Origin: Scilla litardierei
Lineage: Eukaryota; Streptophyta; Magnoliopsida; Asparagales; Asparagaceae
DNA length: 64,000 nucleotides
NCBI GenBank assembly: GCA_030789695.1
Contig: CM061140.1
Location: 170,710,319 to 170,774,318 of the forward strand
Direction of reading: 5' to 3'
The notes below the pieces were generated by a model that ran no database searches, was not told where the DNA came from, and worked only from the letters and a program-made list of their open reading frames with translations. Shown one piece after another: positions 12,272 to 23,556 of this stretch. How positions within the stretch are numbered: position 1 is the first letter of the stretch; the number at the start of each line of letters is the position of its first letter. Position numbers and translations under genes: made by a program.

Positions 12272-12453
12272 TGTTAAAGGAATTTGGAAAAGAAGTGAAG
12301 ATAATCACCAAATTAGGAGTAGCCATGGCACAAGCCATGGCTCTCTATATATTCATATGAATTAGAAGTCCAAGGGACTCCCCACTAACTTAGTGGGGAG
12401 TAAATGGTGAGATGTTGAGGGGGGAGGCCAAATGCCTTCCTCAACTCACAACA
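12272..12453 (-). repeat. 5' LTR of the minus-strand copia element
   Basis: 182 bp, near-identical to 5669-5850, with TSD GTAAT on its right (12454-12458). Confidence 0.92.
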
Positions 12454-12458
12454 GTAAT

Positions 12459-14377
12459 TGTGTTTTGGTTAGTTTTTCATTAGAGAAAGATTTACATGAA
12501 TATGTAATTTTAAACTCAAGTGTTTAATCGAATTAGGTAGGAAAGCTATAAACTTAAATATCAAGTATGATTCTTCTATTAGTTTGGCTTGACGATTTAA
12601 TGTTAGAATTTTCAGGAAAAAATTACTTTAAAAAGCAAATTCTATATCACCAAAACGTCAAAGACTAGTGAACCATATGCGTTTTGCTCTTTGATTTAGG
12701 ATATGATAAAAGTTCTACGCCGTAAAATCGTTAAACTTTCAATGATCCGATGCACGTGCAAACGACATCAAAATCGTAAGATTGTCCATACATCAATATT
12801 TAAATAAATTTTAACAGATCATGCAAAAAACATGTAATCAGTGAACTTTTTAGTCGGTTATAAGAGAGAAACTCTCTCAACTCACACCATGTTTCGTGTT
12901 CTATCTTCTTATAAAAAGCACTACTGAATTTTCCAAGCTTGAAGTCGTTGATTGATTTTGAACTCCATCTTTAATTTTTCTAGCATGGAAAAGTCAAAAT
13001 GTCAATACAAAATACAGGACGTATTCAAAGCCAACACCAACTGCAACCTCTCCGGCTCTTAAAGCATGAGCTAATTATACATGAAAAATATATTAAATCA
13101 TTGAGTACTGATGTCTGACAATAAACATGCGTGAAATAAATCTCTCTAGATGTTGAATCAAAACTGGACTTTTGCACAGATGAGCATTCATTGAGTACTG
13201 CTTCATCTTCTTGATGAACTCCTCTCTGTAGTCAACCTTCGCCATGGCGGCACGTGGGAATGTCTAGGCAGTAGACACACCATTAAAGGCAATGCTCTCT
13301 AACCCATTGACCTGCAGCGCCTCCTCGTCAGTTGGCCGTACGAAATTAAAAGATCGGCTACGGATTCAAGCTTTCATTAAATTTAGAAAGGCGATGGTCC
13401 GAGTCGTTGGTCAAGCGATGCAAGGGTGTCATCTGCATGACATATGGATGGGGAGAGAGCCACGAGATCGAGGGTGCATTTTTCCGCATGAAATTAATCT
13501 CCGTCAAGGGCCAGCCAACCAAAACCCTAGGTATGGGCAACCGTACCTCAAAGTCCACTGGCAAACCAACACGTGCTGTAATTTATGTGGAGGGATGGCC
13601 CCAACCCTTAGGGCTAACGTGTCGATCGCTGATGGGGGAGTTGACATTGCTCCATCGAACGTCTTTGATTTGGATGGTGCATGGACGTCCGACCACACAG
13701 CTGCAGTCTGCATGTGATGGAAGTCAGGCCATGAGGGGAGAAGGGAGCTACTGGCTTCTTGATTCAATGGAAACAATTTTCTTGATCAAAATCTTGTGTT
13801 TTGAATCTTATGGCATGGTCTAAAGCAGACTATGTTGTGTATCACGAAATTGTCTTAGTGAGTTCGAAAAAGAACCAGGTTACACAATATTCCAACCACA
13901 AGTTGACGTGTGCCATGAGAAATCTATCAACGCTACATGTGATCAAGCAACGTACGTGTATAGGATATTTTTTTTCATCATCCCTGAAGAGGGTTATTCA
14001 AGGAACCAATAAGCATGAAACTGTTTATTTAAACTGTCTTAATTTTCCACATGGCTGTTTGACTGTTTCCAAAACTAAACAAAATCAAATTAATCTAGGC
14101 ATTAAGCAAGGTTGGTTGTAAAGTATTTTCTATGTTTATCTAGGCGGAGATATACTGTCTTGCCATATATATATAGCATAAAATTGAGCATAATGTTGGG
14201 AGCACGCACGCACACAGAAGAATAATGTATATATGCGGTCAACACATCATACACATGGAATTTTTGTTAGACTGCATTAATTGGATGTTCTCAATTTTAA
14301 TTTTGATTATGATCATGATTATGATCAAACTATATGCTTGTTCTAACATGTTTTATGTAGCAGTAGGTGAAGCATAT
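12459..14377. other. Intergenic DNA, no supported gene
   Basis: Two overlapping plus-strand frames (13292-13717 and 13407-13823; 141 and 138 codons) and minus-strand frames occupy 13.29-13.83 kb. None has a domain I recognise, and frames on both strands are equally open, so coding is not supported. The rest is AT-rich. Confidence 0.4.
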
Positions 14378-14432
14378 TAGGGGTGAGCATGTTGAATTTT
14401 ATGCTTCAAACTCCCATTAATATCCTTGGCAT

Positions 14433-14622
14433 GACACGATCGTGTCTAGAAAAGCTAAGGAGGAACATGACAGTGCAGACATGACAGAGATGAGCTGGGT
14501 CAGTGACACGATCGTATCAAATTTACTCTATGGTTGGCACGGTCGTGTGGTGTTGATAGAGACTTCAGGTTTTGAGCAGCACCGTTGACACGATTGTACC
14601 ATATGTGACACGCTCGTGTGAC
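14433..14622. repeat. Array of 14-bp palindromes GACACGATCGTGTC in the solo LTR
   Basis: A perfect 14-bp palindrome lies at 14433-14446. Variants are at 14505-14518, 14536-14549, 14587-14600 and about 14607-14622. The spacers are unrelated. This has the same layout as the arrays at 166-683 and 63438-63949 but a different sequence. Confidence 0.85.
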
Positions 14623-14889
14623 GGGATTTTTTTTGAGCCTTTGATATGATACTTTATCAAATCGAACGGCCAAAAATTAAAACGGTTTCTTTAACCCTAA
14701 TGATGGATTCCTAAGGGGTGACATATTGTGATCATTGGAGTTTTTGAGTGGCAAGAGCTTTGGGATGGCTACGAGCTTTGAAAGATGATATAGTCCTTGT
14801 TCTAGGATTAGTTTTCCGGTAAGATCTTTCCATTGTTGAGTATTCAGGAGATTTTGTATTTACTAGAGTGCTAAATTTGCATTGTTAAG

Positions 14890-15002
14890 TGTAAAGAGAT
14901 AACACCATCTCCTCTTCCCAAGGGACGCATTGGTTCCCCAACAGACACAACGGTTGGCATCTCAAGGAATGCAACCGTTCATTACCCAAGAGACACCCAT
15001 TG
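14890..15002 (+). repeat. 5' LTR of the Ale-like copia element
   Basis: 113 bp, TGTAAAGAG...CCCATTG; one difference from 19394-19506. Confidence 0.92.
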
Positions 15003-15013
15003 ATATCCCAAGA

Positions 15014-15025
15014 TGGTATCAGAGC
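15014..15025 (+). other. Primer-binding site (initiator tRNA-Met)
   Basis: TGGTATCAGAGC, the classic plant copia PBS, 11 bp inside the 5' LTR. Confidence 0.95.
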
Positions 15026-15062
15026 ATCCTCCCTAACCGATCGTCCCATTCGCCGGTATCCA

Positions 15063-15680
15063 ATGGAACCGATCTCTCCTAGCCTTAAGTTTCTCATCTC
15101 CAAATTTTCAAATCTCATTACCACCCGCCTTGACTCCACCAACTACATTCTCTGGAAGTGGATCAAGTCACCGGCGTTCTCAACGCTCATGGCTTCCTTG
15201 GGTATGTCGACGAAACTCTATCCTCCTCTTCTCCCACTATACCAGATCCTCGCTCCACCACCACTGAACCTCTTCCTCCTATCCCAAATCCAAAGTTTCA
15301 AGAGTGGTTGATCACTGATCAGCACCTCTGTATTTGTCTTCAAGCAACCCTTACCACCTTCGCCCTTGGTATTATTCTCGGTGTAACGTCCTCTCGTATT
15401 CTCTGGACGAAATTGGAGCAACGTTACGCCATTCTTTCCGAAGGTCACATTGAACTTCTCCAAGACAAACTCAACAACCTCACCATGGAAAACAAATCCA
15501 TGACAGCCTATTTGGACCGTGCAAAGAACATTTACGATCAACTACAAACGGCTGGTCCCGATACTGTCACCACCCGACAAGTTCTCCGACAGACGCTTCA
15601 CGGTCTTCCCTCTACTTATAATTCCTTCCGTGTTATGGCTCGCAATCGCGGGGATACCATACACGGTGGAAGAACTTTGG
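15063..15680 (+). pseudogene. Ale copia gag, frame-shifted
   Basis: An ATG at 15063 opens MEPISPSLKFLISKF, with the STNYILWK block of copia gag. The frame changes near 15155, continues as a capsid region (LWTKLEQRYAILSEGH, then a LQDKLNNLTM block) and changes back near 15650 into the pol frame. The two shifts compensate. The zinc knuckle follows in the pol-frame ORF (CQVCGKPNHHTLDC, CX2CX4HX4C, near 16006). This protein would form the particle core and package RNA. Confidence 0.88.
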
Positions 15681-17369
15681 AGTAGCCTTATTGCTGAAGA
15701 AGCTAATATGCTGTTGCAACGTCACGCACCATCTTCCGAGACGTTACCAACCTCCGGGACAACTCTCGTTCCGGATAACACTTCTGCTCTCTTCACCAAC
15801 TACAGCCATCGGGACAACCGCTCAAGACAGTATCGCTCCTACTCGGGACATGTCCCGAGTAATCGTGGCGGTCGTGGATGTGGGGCATCTCATTTGAGTC
15901 AATCTCGCCCTCCATTACTCCCTACTCCAGGCAGATCCCCAGCACAAACCGGGAGATCTAGGCGTCGTATCCGTACCGATCCGACTGGTTTCCCTATTCT
16001 ATGCCAAGTATGTGGGAAACCAAATCATCACACACTTGATTGCTTCTGGATTCATGAGCATGTCCACAAACCAGAAGCGCATGTCTCTCAAAGCACTCCC
16101 TCTACGGAGACAAACTGGTTTCTTGACACTGGGGCCACTGACCACATCACTTCTACTACGGGACATCTTGAGTCCTCGACTCCTTACACTGGTAATAAAA
16201 GGATCACTGTTGGTACTGGGGTTTCTGCTCCTATTGCCAACATTGGCTCCTCTTCTATCCCCTCTCTTCGGTCTCCTTTACTTCTTCCTGACATTCTCCA
16301 TGCTCCTGAGTTTTCTAAAAACCTACTCTCAGTTTACAAATTCACCAAAGATAACAACTGTTTCATTAAATTCTTCTCTACTGGTTTTATTGTTCAGGAC
16401 ATAGACACCGGTCAAATTCTTCTCCACGGACAGAGTAGAAATGGGCTCTATCCACTTCATTCGGAACCAGTCTCCTTCTTTGCATCTTCTTCCTCGGGTG
16501 ATCTTTGGCACACCAGACTTGGTCATCCAGCTTCTCCTGTTGTCTCAAAGATCGCCTCCGGTCTATCTGTCAAGCTGTCTCCCCTGAAGTCTTGTTCTCA
16601 TTGCTCTATGAGCAAGAGTCATAAACTCACATTCCTTCTGTCTGAATCAAGATCCAAAACTCCCCTTGCTTTAATTCATTCTGATGTATGGGGCCCTGCT
16701 CCTATTCAATCGATAAAGGGATATAGATTCTATGTTATTTTCATTGATGATTTCTCTCGATATACTTGGCTCTATCCTCTTTATCACAAATCCGATGTGT
16801 TTGCTGCTTTTCAGTCTTTTCAAATCATGGCTGAACGACAGTTCAACACCAAAATCAAAATTTTTCGTTCTGACTGCGGGGGCGAGTTTGTCAACAACCA
16901 GTTTTCTTCCCTATTTCATCGCCTTGGTATCATACACCAAACATCTGCACCATACACTCCGTAACAAAATGGTGTCGCCGAACGAAAACACCAACATATA
17001 ATCGAAACAACACTTGCTTTACTTCTAACTGCTTCCATGCCCAAACAACATTGGCCAGATGCAGCAAAGACGGCCGTATATCTGATCAATCGTCTACCAT
17101 CCTCTACTCAGCAGAACAAGTCTCCTCTTGAGATTCTACATCATCGGCTCCCAGATTATAAGTGGATGCACATATTTGGTTGTCTTTGTTTTCCCTGCCT
17201 TCGACTTTATGCGGGTGACAAACTTGAGCCACGATCTCAACCATGCGTCTTCCTTGGTTATCCGGACAATATGAAGGCCTACAAATGCATGGAGCTAAAA
17301 ACCAGATGCATCTACCTCACCCGGCATGTTCAATTTGAAGAACAGACTTTTCCCGACTTCCAACCAGGC

Positions 17370-17512
17370 ACGAGTCCTCCCGGGACCTCTTCTCCCGAGA
17401 CGAGTCCTCCCGGAACCTCCTCTCCCGAGACGAGTCCTCCCGGAACCTCCTCTCCCGAGACGAGTCCTCCCGGAACCTCCTCTCCCCAGACGAGTCCTCC
17501 TGAGCCCTCTCC
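17370..17512 (+). repeat. 30-bp in-frame tandem repeat in the Ale pol hinge
   Basis: About four to five copies of a 30-bp unit encode a 10-residue T-S-P-P-G-T-S-S-P-E repeat between integrase and RT. The last copies are degenerate. The period is a multiple of three, so length changes keep the frame. Confidence 0.88.
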
Positions 17513-19393
17513 TCCCGGACCATCATGTCCCGAGACTTCTCCGAGACATCCCTGTCCCGATGCCTTCCCCGACACTCCTTTCTCTCCCGCATCCGCTTCC
17601 CAAATAGCTACCCCTACTCCCAATACACCCCATCTCACTCCTCTTGTTCCCAGGCAACCTCTCCCACATCTCATAGCCCATCAAACACCGACAACCCATC
17701 CTACAACCTACCTCCCCGATACACCTCCTCCCACTCCACCTCCAACGAGTTCTCATCCGCCTGCCCCTCTTCCCACTCATCCCATGACTACCCGCTCTAT
17801 GGTTGGCACTTTCCGCCCTCGCCAACCTCTTAATCTCCATGCTGCTATCACATCTGAGGAACCTCTCTCCTTCAAAGAAGCTTCCAAACATCCCCACTGG
17901 ATCGCTGCCATGCAATCTGAATTCGATGCCCTCACCCGTCAACAGACTTGGGATCTGGTTGTCCCCTCCTCTAAATCCAACATCATCGGCTGCAAGTGGG
18001 TATACAAAATCAAGCGGGACGCCATGGGGTCTATTGCTCGCTACAAGGCCCGGTTGGTTGCTAAGGGCTTCCACCAAAAGGAAGGCCTTGACTATGCTCA
18101 AATATTCAGTCATGTGGCCAAACATGGCTCCATCCGCCTTCTGATTGCACTCGCTCTTCACTTCGATTGGCCCGTCAAACAGCTCGATGTCTCCAATGCC
18201 TTTCTACATGGCAATATTGAAGAGGACCTCTACATGGAGCAGCCGGCGAGCTTTATTGATCCTTCCTTCCCTCGCCACGTCTGCAAACTCCGGAAGGCCT
18301 TGTATGGCCTCAAACAGGCACCGAGACAGTGGTACGCCCGTTTTCAACCTTCATTCGTCTCCATGGCTTCATTCCCAGCATCGCCGACTCCTCCCTCTTC
18401 ATTCGGCACTACAGTGGTCAGACTACAGTGATCTTGCTCTATGTGGATGATATTCTCATCACTGGATCCTCTTCCTCGTATATCCCTCAATTCATCACCT
18501 TATTATCTCAAGAATTCTCCCTTAAAGACCTTGGCGACCTCTCTTACTTCTTGGGTCTGGAAATACAACGACACCGTCATGGTAGCTTCGTCCACCAAAC
18601 TAAGTATACTAAAGACCTCCTTCAACGAGCGGGACTTGCTAATTGCAAACCTGCCCGAACTCCTGTCTCGGCTAAGCTGTCCCATGTTCACCCGGATCCT
18701 CCTCTCTCAGATGGTTCTTACTACCGCAGCATTGTTGGCGCCCTTCAGTATCTCACACTGACCCGTCCAGATATTGCGTTTGCCGTCAATCGGGTCTGTC
18801 AGTTTCTTCACAGTCCATGCGAATCTCATCTCACTGCTACCAAACGTATTCTGCGGTATCTCCAATCTACTCCGACTCATGGTATCCTCCTTCGCCCTAG
18901 TCCGCTGTCACTTGTTGCTTTTTCTGATGCTGACTGGGCTGGTGATCCCACTGATCGACGTTCTATCAGTGGTTTCTGCGTTTTCCTTGGCCGAAACCCA
19001 CTCACTTGGAGCGCTAAGAAGCAGTCCTCCATCTCTCATAGCTCCACAGAGTCTGAATATCGCTCGTTGTCCTTGACTGCTAAGGACATCATTTGGCTCC
19101 AACTTCTCCTGACAGATCTGAAGATTCCTCTCCAGGATACCCCTCTTCTCTGGTGTGACAACAAGTCGGCTCTTTCGTTATCATCCAATCCGGTCTTTCA
19201 CTCTCGAACGAAGCACTTCGCTATCGACTACCACTTCATTCGTGAGCAAGTCACCTCCAACAATATTCGTGTTCGACACATATCCACCGAGGATAATCCT
19301 GCTGACATCTTCACAAAGAGCCTCCCGACTCCGCGGTTCGAACTTCTCCGGGACAAACTGTTCGTCATCTCTGCCGCTCAGTTTGCGGGGGCG

Positions 19394-19506
19394 TGTAAAG
19401 AGATAACACCATCTCCTCTTCCCAAGGGACGCATTGGTTCCCCAACAGACACAACGGTTGGCATCCCAAGGAATGCAACCGTTCATTACCCAAGAGACAC
19501 CCATTG
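19394..19506 (+). repeat. 3' LTR of the Ale-like copia element
   Basis: 113 bp. Preceded by a G-rich tract (TTTGCGGGGGCG, 19382-19393) that can serve as the polypurine primer, and followed by TSD TTAAG. Confidence 0.92.
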
Positions 19507-19979
19507 TTAAGAAGGTTCACTTGTTGGAACGGTTCTTGATAGTTGGTGTAATCTATTGTGCTACATAGAACTCTGGATCTAGTGGAAACAGTGACAACGG
19601 AAGACTGAAAGTAGGAGCCACATTGGACCGAACCAGTATAAATCATATACCTCTCTACGTGATTGTTTGATCTATGATTGTGGTTGTTTATCTTTGTGAT
19701 TTCTATGTTTCTTCAAGGTCATAATCTCGTTAAAGTTGGTGGCATATTATTTCTTATTCCGCTTCGTGCACATCTTGTGTTTATTGATATTTCCCCCAAC
19801 AGAGCATTGGTCAGTTCGGGTCGGGTTTTGACAAAATTTTCAAAATCGAAACCGAATCGATCCTATGTTCAAACTGATAACACCGAACCAAACCGAACAC
19901 ATGTGCTGCATCGAAACCAAGTCGAACCGATGGTTCGGATTTGGTTTCGGTGTGATTTGACCTTTCTGAATTGACAAAT

Positions 19980-20145
19980 ATTAATCGACTAATACTTAAG
20001 CACTAGTCGGTTAGATTAATCATTAGTTGACTAATGCTTAAGCACTAGTCGATTAATGCTATCAAATAGACAGTTGAATGAGCTCAGATATCGAAAATTG
20101 ACGGCATTGATCGATTAATGCTTAATCACTTGTCAACTAATGATG
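19980..20145. repeat. Three degenerate copies of a TAGTCGATTAATGCTTAAG-type unit
   Basis: About three 36-bp units built from 'CGACTAAT', 'GCTTAAGCAC' and 'TAGTCGATTAATG' lie in the hAT remnant next to its CCGAAC-rich end. The units contain internal complementarity (GACTA/TAGTC). Confidence 0.6.
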
Positions 20146-20888
20146 TCATATGATACAGAGACACAACTAAATTGTATGACAACATTAGTCATACGGAGAC
20201 CCATCTAAATTATCTTCATCAAGCTCCTGATCTTTCTCTCCAACCTCTCTGCTAACAATAACAAGTCAACAACACCAACAACAAACCCTCAAGTCCTCCA
20301 TGAATTGAGTACATGAATGAAAGTTGAAAGTAAAAAGATTTTTAACGACAATTGCAATTTGCAATGACAATGGATGTCACTTGACTCACATTAGTAGAAA
20401 AATTTGGTAACTGAAGAATTATAACAGTTGTTTCAAAAGATAAAAGGAAAATGTTAAAACAATTGCACGACACATTCATAGCTGATAAAAATTATATTGA
20501 TCATGCATTGGAGGGCTTCATTCATGCGAATCAGGTGATTCAGGCCTCCATGTGAGATTCATAATTCATTTGTCGTAACTGCTTATGCCTTCTTGTGGTT
20601 CCTACTTGAGACTTCCTACAAAATGTAAACATAATCACAAAATTGAAGCAAAGATACAAAGTGATACGGATAGAAAGTGATACACAACACAAGTCTTTGC
20701 AGTAATAAATTAATATTGTTTTAACTTACCACGACTCGTCACTGAAAGATAAGTATTCTAATATTAAAATTTAATTCGCTGGCATCGATAGAAAAAACCA
20801 GTAAATAAGGAAAATAAAAACATAATAAAATATCTTTTTCCATCATCTCTGCATCAGCAATATCCTCTTTAATACTAACCACCGAAAT

Positions 20889-21408
20889 TCATAATGATGC
20901 ACTTAACCAATCTTGAGTATAGATAAGTGTCTCAACTGTCTTTGGTTGTAAAGAAATCCTAAAACATTCAAGAACCCTTCCGATGGTGCTAAATACCGAT
21001 TCCGATGAAATAGTAGAGACATAAAAAGCTAAAATATCATGGGCCATCTTTGAGAGAACTGAAAATCTAGAAGTATTCATCTTTCAAAATGTAAGAACAT
21101 CATACTTGTAGACAAGTGGTTCCGGTGACTCATTCTAATATTCCTCAAACTCGCAGAAACTTGGGTCATTTTGGCGAGTCATCCTCATCCTTTTGTAACC
21201 TTGCTTGTAAGAAATACTCCTCATCCATCTCTTGTGAAAGAGTATACATCAAGCTTTCTTCATTTGCGACATGCACTTTGTGATATTCTTCAAACAATGA
21301 TTCGAGAACTTCTTGAACTTTTGTAGCTAACAAAACACTGGATTTGTCGGTAAACATTTGATTAATGTCATGTATCACTTGGGCTGGGAGTTTGAATGGC
21401 CCTATCAC
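20889..21408 (-). pseudogene. hAT transposase C-terminal remnant
   Basis: The minus-strand ORF 21080-20889 gives the hAT dimerisation (hATC) block: 'LSKMAHDILAFYVSTISSES', then a VFSTIGRVLE piece and 'LQPKTVETLIYTQDWL'. The ORF 21408-21166 gives the segment normally found just before it (MIGPFKLPAQVIHDINQMF, then a 'LFEEYHKVH' helix). They are in different frames, separated by about 85 bp. Nothing of the N-terminal BED finger or the catalytic core is recognised. Confidence 0.8.
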
Positions 21409-22132
21409 AAGGATACGAGCTATAACTAGTGTGCATCCTACACATGGAATTAAATATCAAAGTTTTCCTCTAAAAAAAACATTCACATCAGCAATGCGAA
21501 TTAATTTTAAAAAACAGAAAGAGAAACCGAAAACAAAAAACTCATATAATCTACACTCCCTTAATTGTCTATGCTGAACATCAAATTGCTTGAACATCTT
21601 GCAAATTTAATTTCTTGGTTTTGTTATTTGTCAAAATCAACCACGTGGGACGGGATTATTCTTTAGCTCTAAGATCTTTGAAAAAAAAATGATTTCGTGA
21701 GGAATAAGAACATTGAAAATGGCCTCCTAAGTTAAATACTATTGGCCAATTTAAATATCTCGAAAACCTTATTTAAGATAGATTTAGCAGCACTCCGTCT
21801 ATTGAGTAGAGCAAACAGCTAAGAATCAACTAAATCGTGTTGGCTCTGGCCCCAAAAGCATTTGAAAATGGCCTTGAAATTACATAACACCTGTCTCCAA
21901 AGCTTATGTCATCAGTGGAGTCATCATGGTAAAATTAATAATTAATTAAAGGTTAATTATTGCTATTGTCGTTATAAAACCCCAAGAAAAGATTTCTAGA
22001 CTAAATCATATACCCGAAGTCTTGGTCTGAGGAACAGACATGCATGATCTCGGAAAATCTTGAGGAAATATGCGTGTCATGATTTAAGGCTTTAAGCGTG
22101 ATAAAGTCTTAAGGTGGCGTTTAACAATGGGT

Positions 22133-22474
22133 TAAAGCAGAAACAAATCCGCATTAGCAAAGAGGAGTTAATCACTTTATCTGTTTTAGATTAGTGTCAT
22201 GCATTTTTAACGTTTAGATAACGGGTCTTTGAATCCAGTTAATATTCCTTTGTGTTTGGCAAAATGAAAATAGTTGAGCTCTCTTGTTCAGAAACAAAAT
22301 TCAATTATCATTTGTTTATTTTATAATTATTCCAATCCAATTTTTTTTAATGAAAAACCCAAATTAGTACATAAACCACAAATATATAAGGATTAGTAAA
22401 TCCGCGGTTTAAACATCCTAATCTCTTAAACCGGATTATTTAAACTCATTTATCCCCAACATTGTTTGGCAATT
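22133..22474. mobile_element. Candidate fold-back MITE
   Basis: The left end (GGTGGCGTTTAACAATGGG) and the right end (AACATTGTTTGGCA, inverted) are imperfectly complementary and resemble Tourist/Harbinger-type MITE termini. The interior is AT-rich and non-coding. No clear TSD. Confidence 0.35.
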
Positions 22475-22482
22475 TTAAACAA

Positions 22483-23348
22483 TGTTTAAACGGTTGTTTT
22501 GTGCTTCGACTTCGTGTTTTGGGCCTGACACAGCCATGTCTTATTTGCAGAGGCTCAGATTGCAGCACGGACGTGTCACTAAAAACAGAGAGTCAAACTG
22601 CAACACGGATGACAGCACGACATTGTCACCAAAAACAGAGAGTCAGACGACAGCATGGACAGCAGTACAGCCGTGTCACCTGTAGTCGGCCCAAAAAACG
22701 ATATCTATGTTAGGGTTTTGATATAAAACCTAATCATTTAACTGGACGGCTGAGATTCCACATGACTCATGGAGCTATTTAGACCGCTGTTAGGATTTAT
22801 TTTAGAGTGAGCGCGTACCGTCATCAAGTTTCTTATTCCTCGCGCGTCTTGGATTTTTGGGGCATGAATTGGTGAGTGATCCTTTTGAGATTTCTTTGTG
22901 AAATTCATTGTAATCTTCTTCTTGTCATCTCTCTTTTCGGGTTGAGGGATTTTGGGTGAGAGCTTTTGTTTTCTTCTCTTTTGGTGAGATTTGTGATCTT
23001 CATTGGGTTTTGTCAGAAGAGTTTGAAGTCTACACTTGGAGTTATTGGTGTTCTCTTTTGGTTGAAGAAGATTGAAGAAGTCGATGTAATTCTCTTTGAT
23101 CATATTAGTGGAAACCGTCGTCGGGAAGCGGGACGTAGGCCGTTAGTGGGCCGAACCAGGGTAAACTCTGTGTCGCTTGATTATTTGTGCTTTCCTGCTT
23201 TTGTTACGTTTAATAATTTCTTGTTTTTGGTTGGATATTGTGTTATTGTGGTGTATTGCTGAAAGATCACAGCGTTTGAGTAGCTATCCACTTTTTGAAG
23301 GGGCCGCTTCTACTATTCGTCTACCGTTTGCAGGATTTTATTCCAACA
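22483..23348 (+). mobile_element. Probable copia-type solo LTR
   Basis: It begins TGTTTAAACGG and ends TTATTCCAACA. A copia-like R-U5 part carries 'GCCGAACCAGGGTAAA' near 23150 and a T/G-rich tail. TAAAC is present on both sides, but the left copy (22476-22480) is two bases away from the start, so the boundary is not certain. A repeated ACGG/CCGTGTCAC-type motif fills 22557-22680. Confidence 0.45.
22557..22680. repeat. Degenerate repeats with CGTGTCAC / AAAAACAGAGAGTCA
   Basis: Two to three copies of a block with 'GTGTCAC' or 'TTGTCACC', then AAAAACAGAGAGTCA and 'CAGCAYGGAC'. Parts are self-complementary (CACGG/CCGTG), similar in layout to the other LTR palindrome arrays but decayed. Confidence 0.55.
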
Positions 23349-23420
23349 TAAACTCCCTTAACCTCTAGTTTAATTCGTTGCCAATAGAACCTAAGCGAGT
23401 TGTTCAAATTATTACACGTT

Positions 23421-23514
23421 AACACATGGAGTTCCAACAGTAAAAGCCATCGGTCATGCTCAATTATTAACACATGGAGTTCCAACAGTAAAAGCCATCG
23501 GTCATGCTCAATTA
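23421..23514 (+). repeat. 48-bp tandem duplication
   Basis: Two adjacent copies with a 48-bp period, starting 23421 and 23469, differ at most at the last base. It is a recent local duplication in non-coding DNA. Confidence 0.9.
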
Positions 23515-23556
23515 TCTATACGAATATATTATTCATTTTAAACTTATAACTTAGAA

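Larger units (their letters stand above)
5669..12453 (-). mobile_element. Ty1-copia retrotransposon, complete ends, decayed coding region
   Basis: Two 182-bp LTRs (5669-5850 and 12272-12453) bound the element, and a 5-bp TSD GTAAT lies at 5664-5668 and 12454-12458. Gag, integrase and RT remnants all read on the minus strand, so the right LTR is the 5' LTR. The minus-strand PBS and polypurine tract are in place. The order gag - integrase - hinge - RT is that of Ty1-copia. The leader between PBS and gag is unusually long (about 2.3 kb) and contains a palindrome array. The LTRs differ at only a few sites although the coding region is heavily mutated; the copy may have been moved by helper proteins when already defective. 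Confidence 0.9.
14890..19506 (+). mobile_element. Ty1-copia retrotransposon, Ale/Retrofit-like, young
   Basis: 113-bp LTRs at 14890-15002 and 19394-19506 differ at one base. A perfect 5-bp TSD TTAAG lies at 14885-14889 and 19507-19511. The tRNA-iMet PBS is at 15014-15025. Total length is 4617 bp with gag and pol in the Ty1 order, which with such short LTRs fits the Ale/Retrofit lineage. Despite the near-identical LTRs the coding region carries three frame changes and one nonsense codon, so this copy cannot make its own polyprotein and was probably mobilised in trans or damaged very recently. Confidence 0.93.
15681..19510 (+). pseudogene. Ale copia pol (protease, integrase, RT, RNase H), two lesions
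   Basis: Domains in order: zinc knuckle near 16006; aspartic protease WFLDTGATDH near 16118; GAG-pre-integrase 'LWHTRLGHP' near 16500; integrase core 'HSDVWGP' near 16678 and 'RSDCGGEF'; C-terminal part with 'FGCLCFPCLR'; RT 'CKWVYKIK', 'QLDVSNAFLHG', 'YGLKQAPRQWY' and catalytic 'YVDDILITG'; RNase H 'SDADWAGDP', 'STESEYRS', 'CDNKSAL'. A TAA at 16963 replaces the expected glutamine of the PQQNG block (C-to-T), and one frameshift near 18340 splits the RT. The last ORF reads through into the 3' LTR and ends at 19510. Confidence 0.92.
14390..19801 (+). mobile_element. Solo copia-type LTR, split by a nested Ale element
   Basis: The LTR starts TGTTGAATTTT at 14390 and ends CCCCAACA at 19801. The 5-bp TSD GAGCA lies at 14385-14389 and 19802-19806. 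Without the nested element it measures about 785 bp. No internal region is present, so it is a solo LTR left by LTR-LTR recombination. Its left half carries the GACACGATCGTGTC array, and its right half has an R-U5-like stretch around 'ggagccacattggaccgaacc' positions 19,614-19,634. Confidence 0.85.
14378..21600 (-). mobile_element. hAT transposon remnant, interrupted by nested retrotransposons
   Basis: If the solo LTR is removed at its GAGCA duplication, the flanks join to TAGGGGTGAGCATTGG followed by subterminal GGTTCGG/CCGAAC-type motifs (19,808-19,970). This is the usual terminus of plant hAT/Ac elements. Minus-strand hAT transposase remains lie inside at 20.89-21.41 kb. The other terminus (a TGCTCACCCCTA-like end) was not found, so the right limit is approximate and the element is probably truncated. 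Confidence 0.65.

Noticed and set aside
13292..13823. Two overlapping plus-strand ORFs (141 and 138 codons)
   Set aside because: No recognised domain, both strands equally open, no intron or promoter context. A gene fragment cannot be excluded.
17523..18161. 212-codon minus-strand ORF
   Set aside because: Opposite strand of the Ale pol hinge and RT, which have clear motifs on the plus strand.
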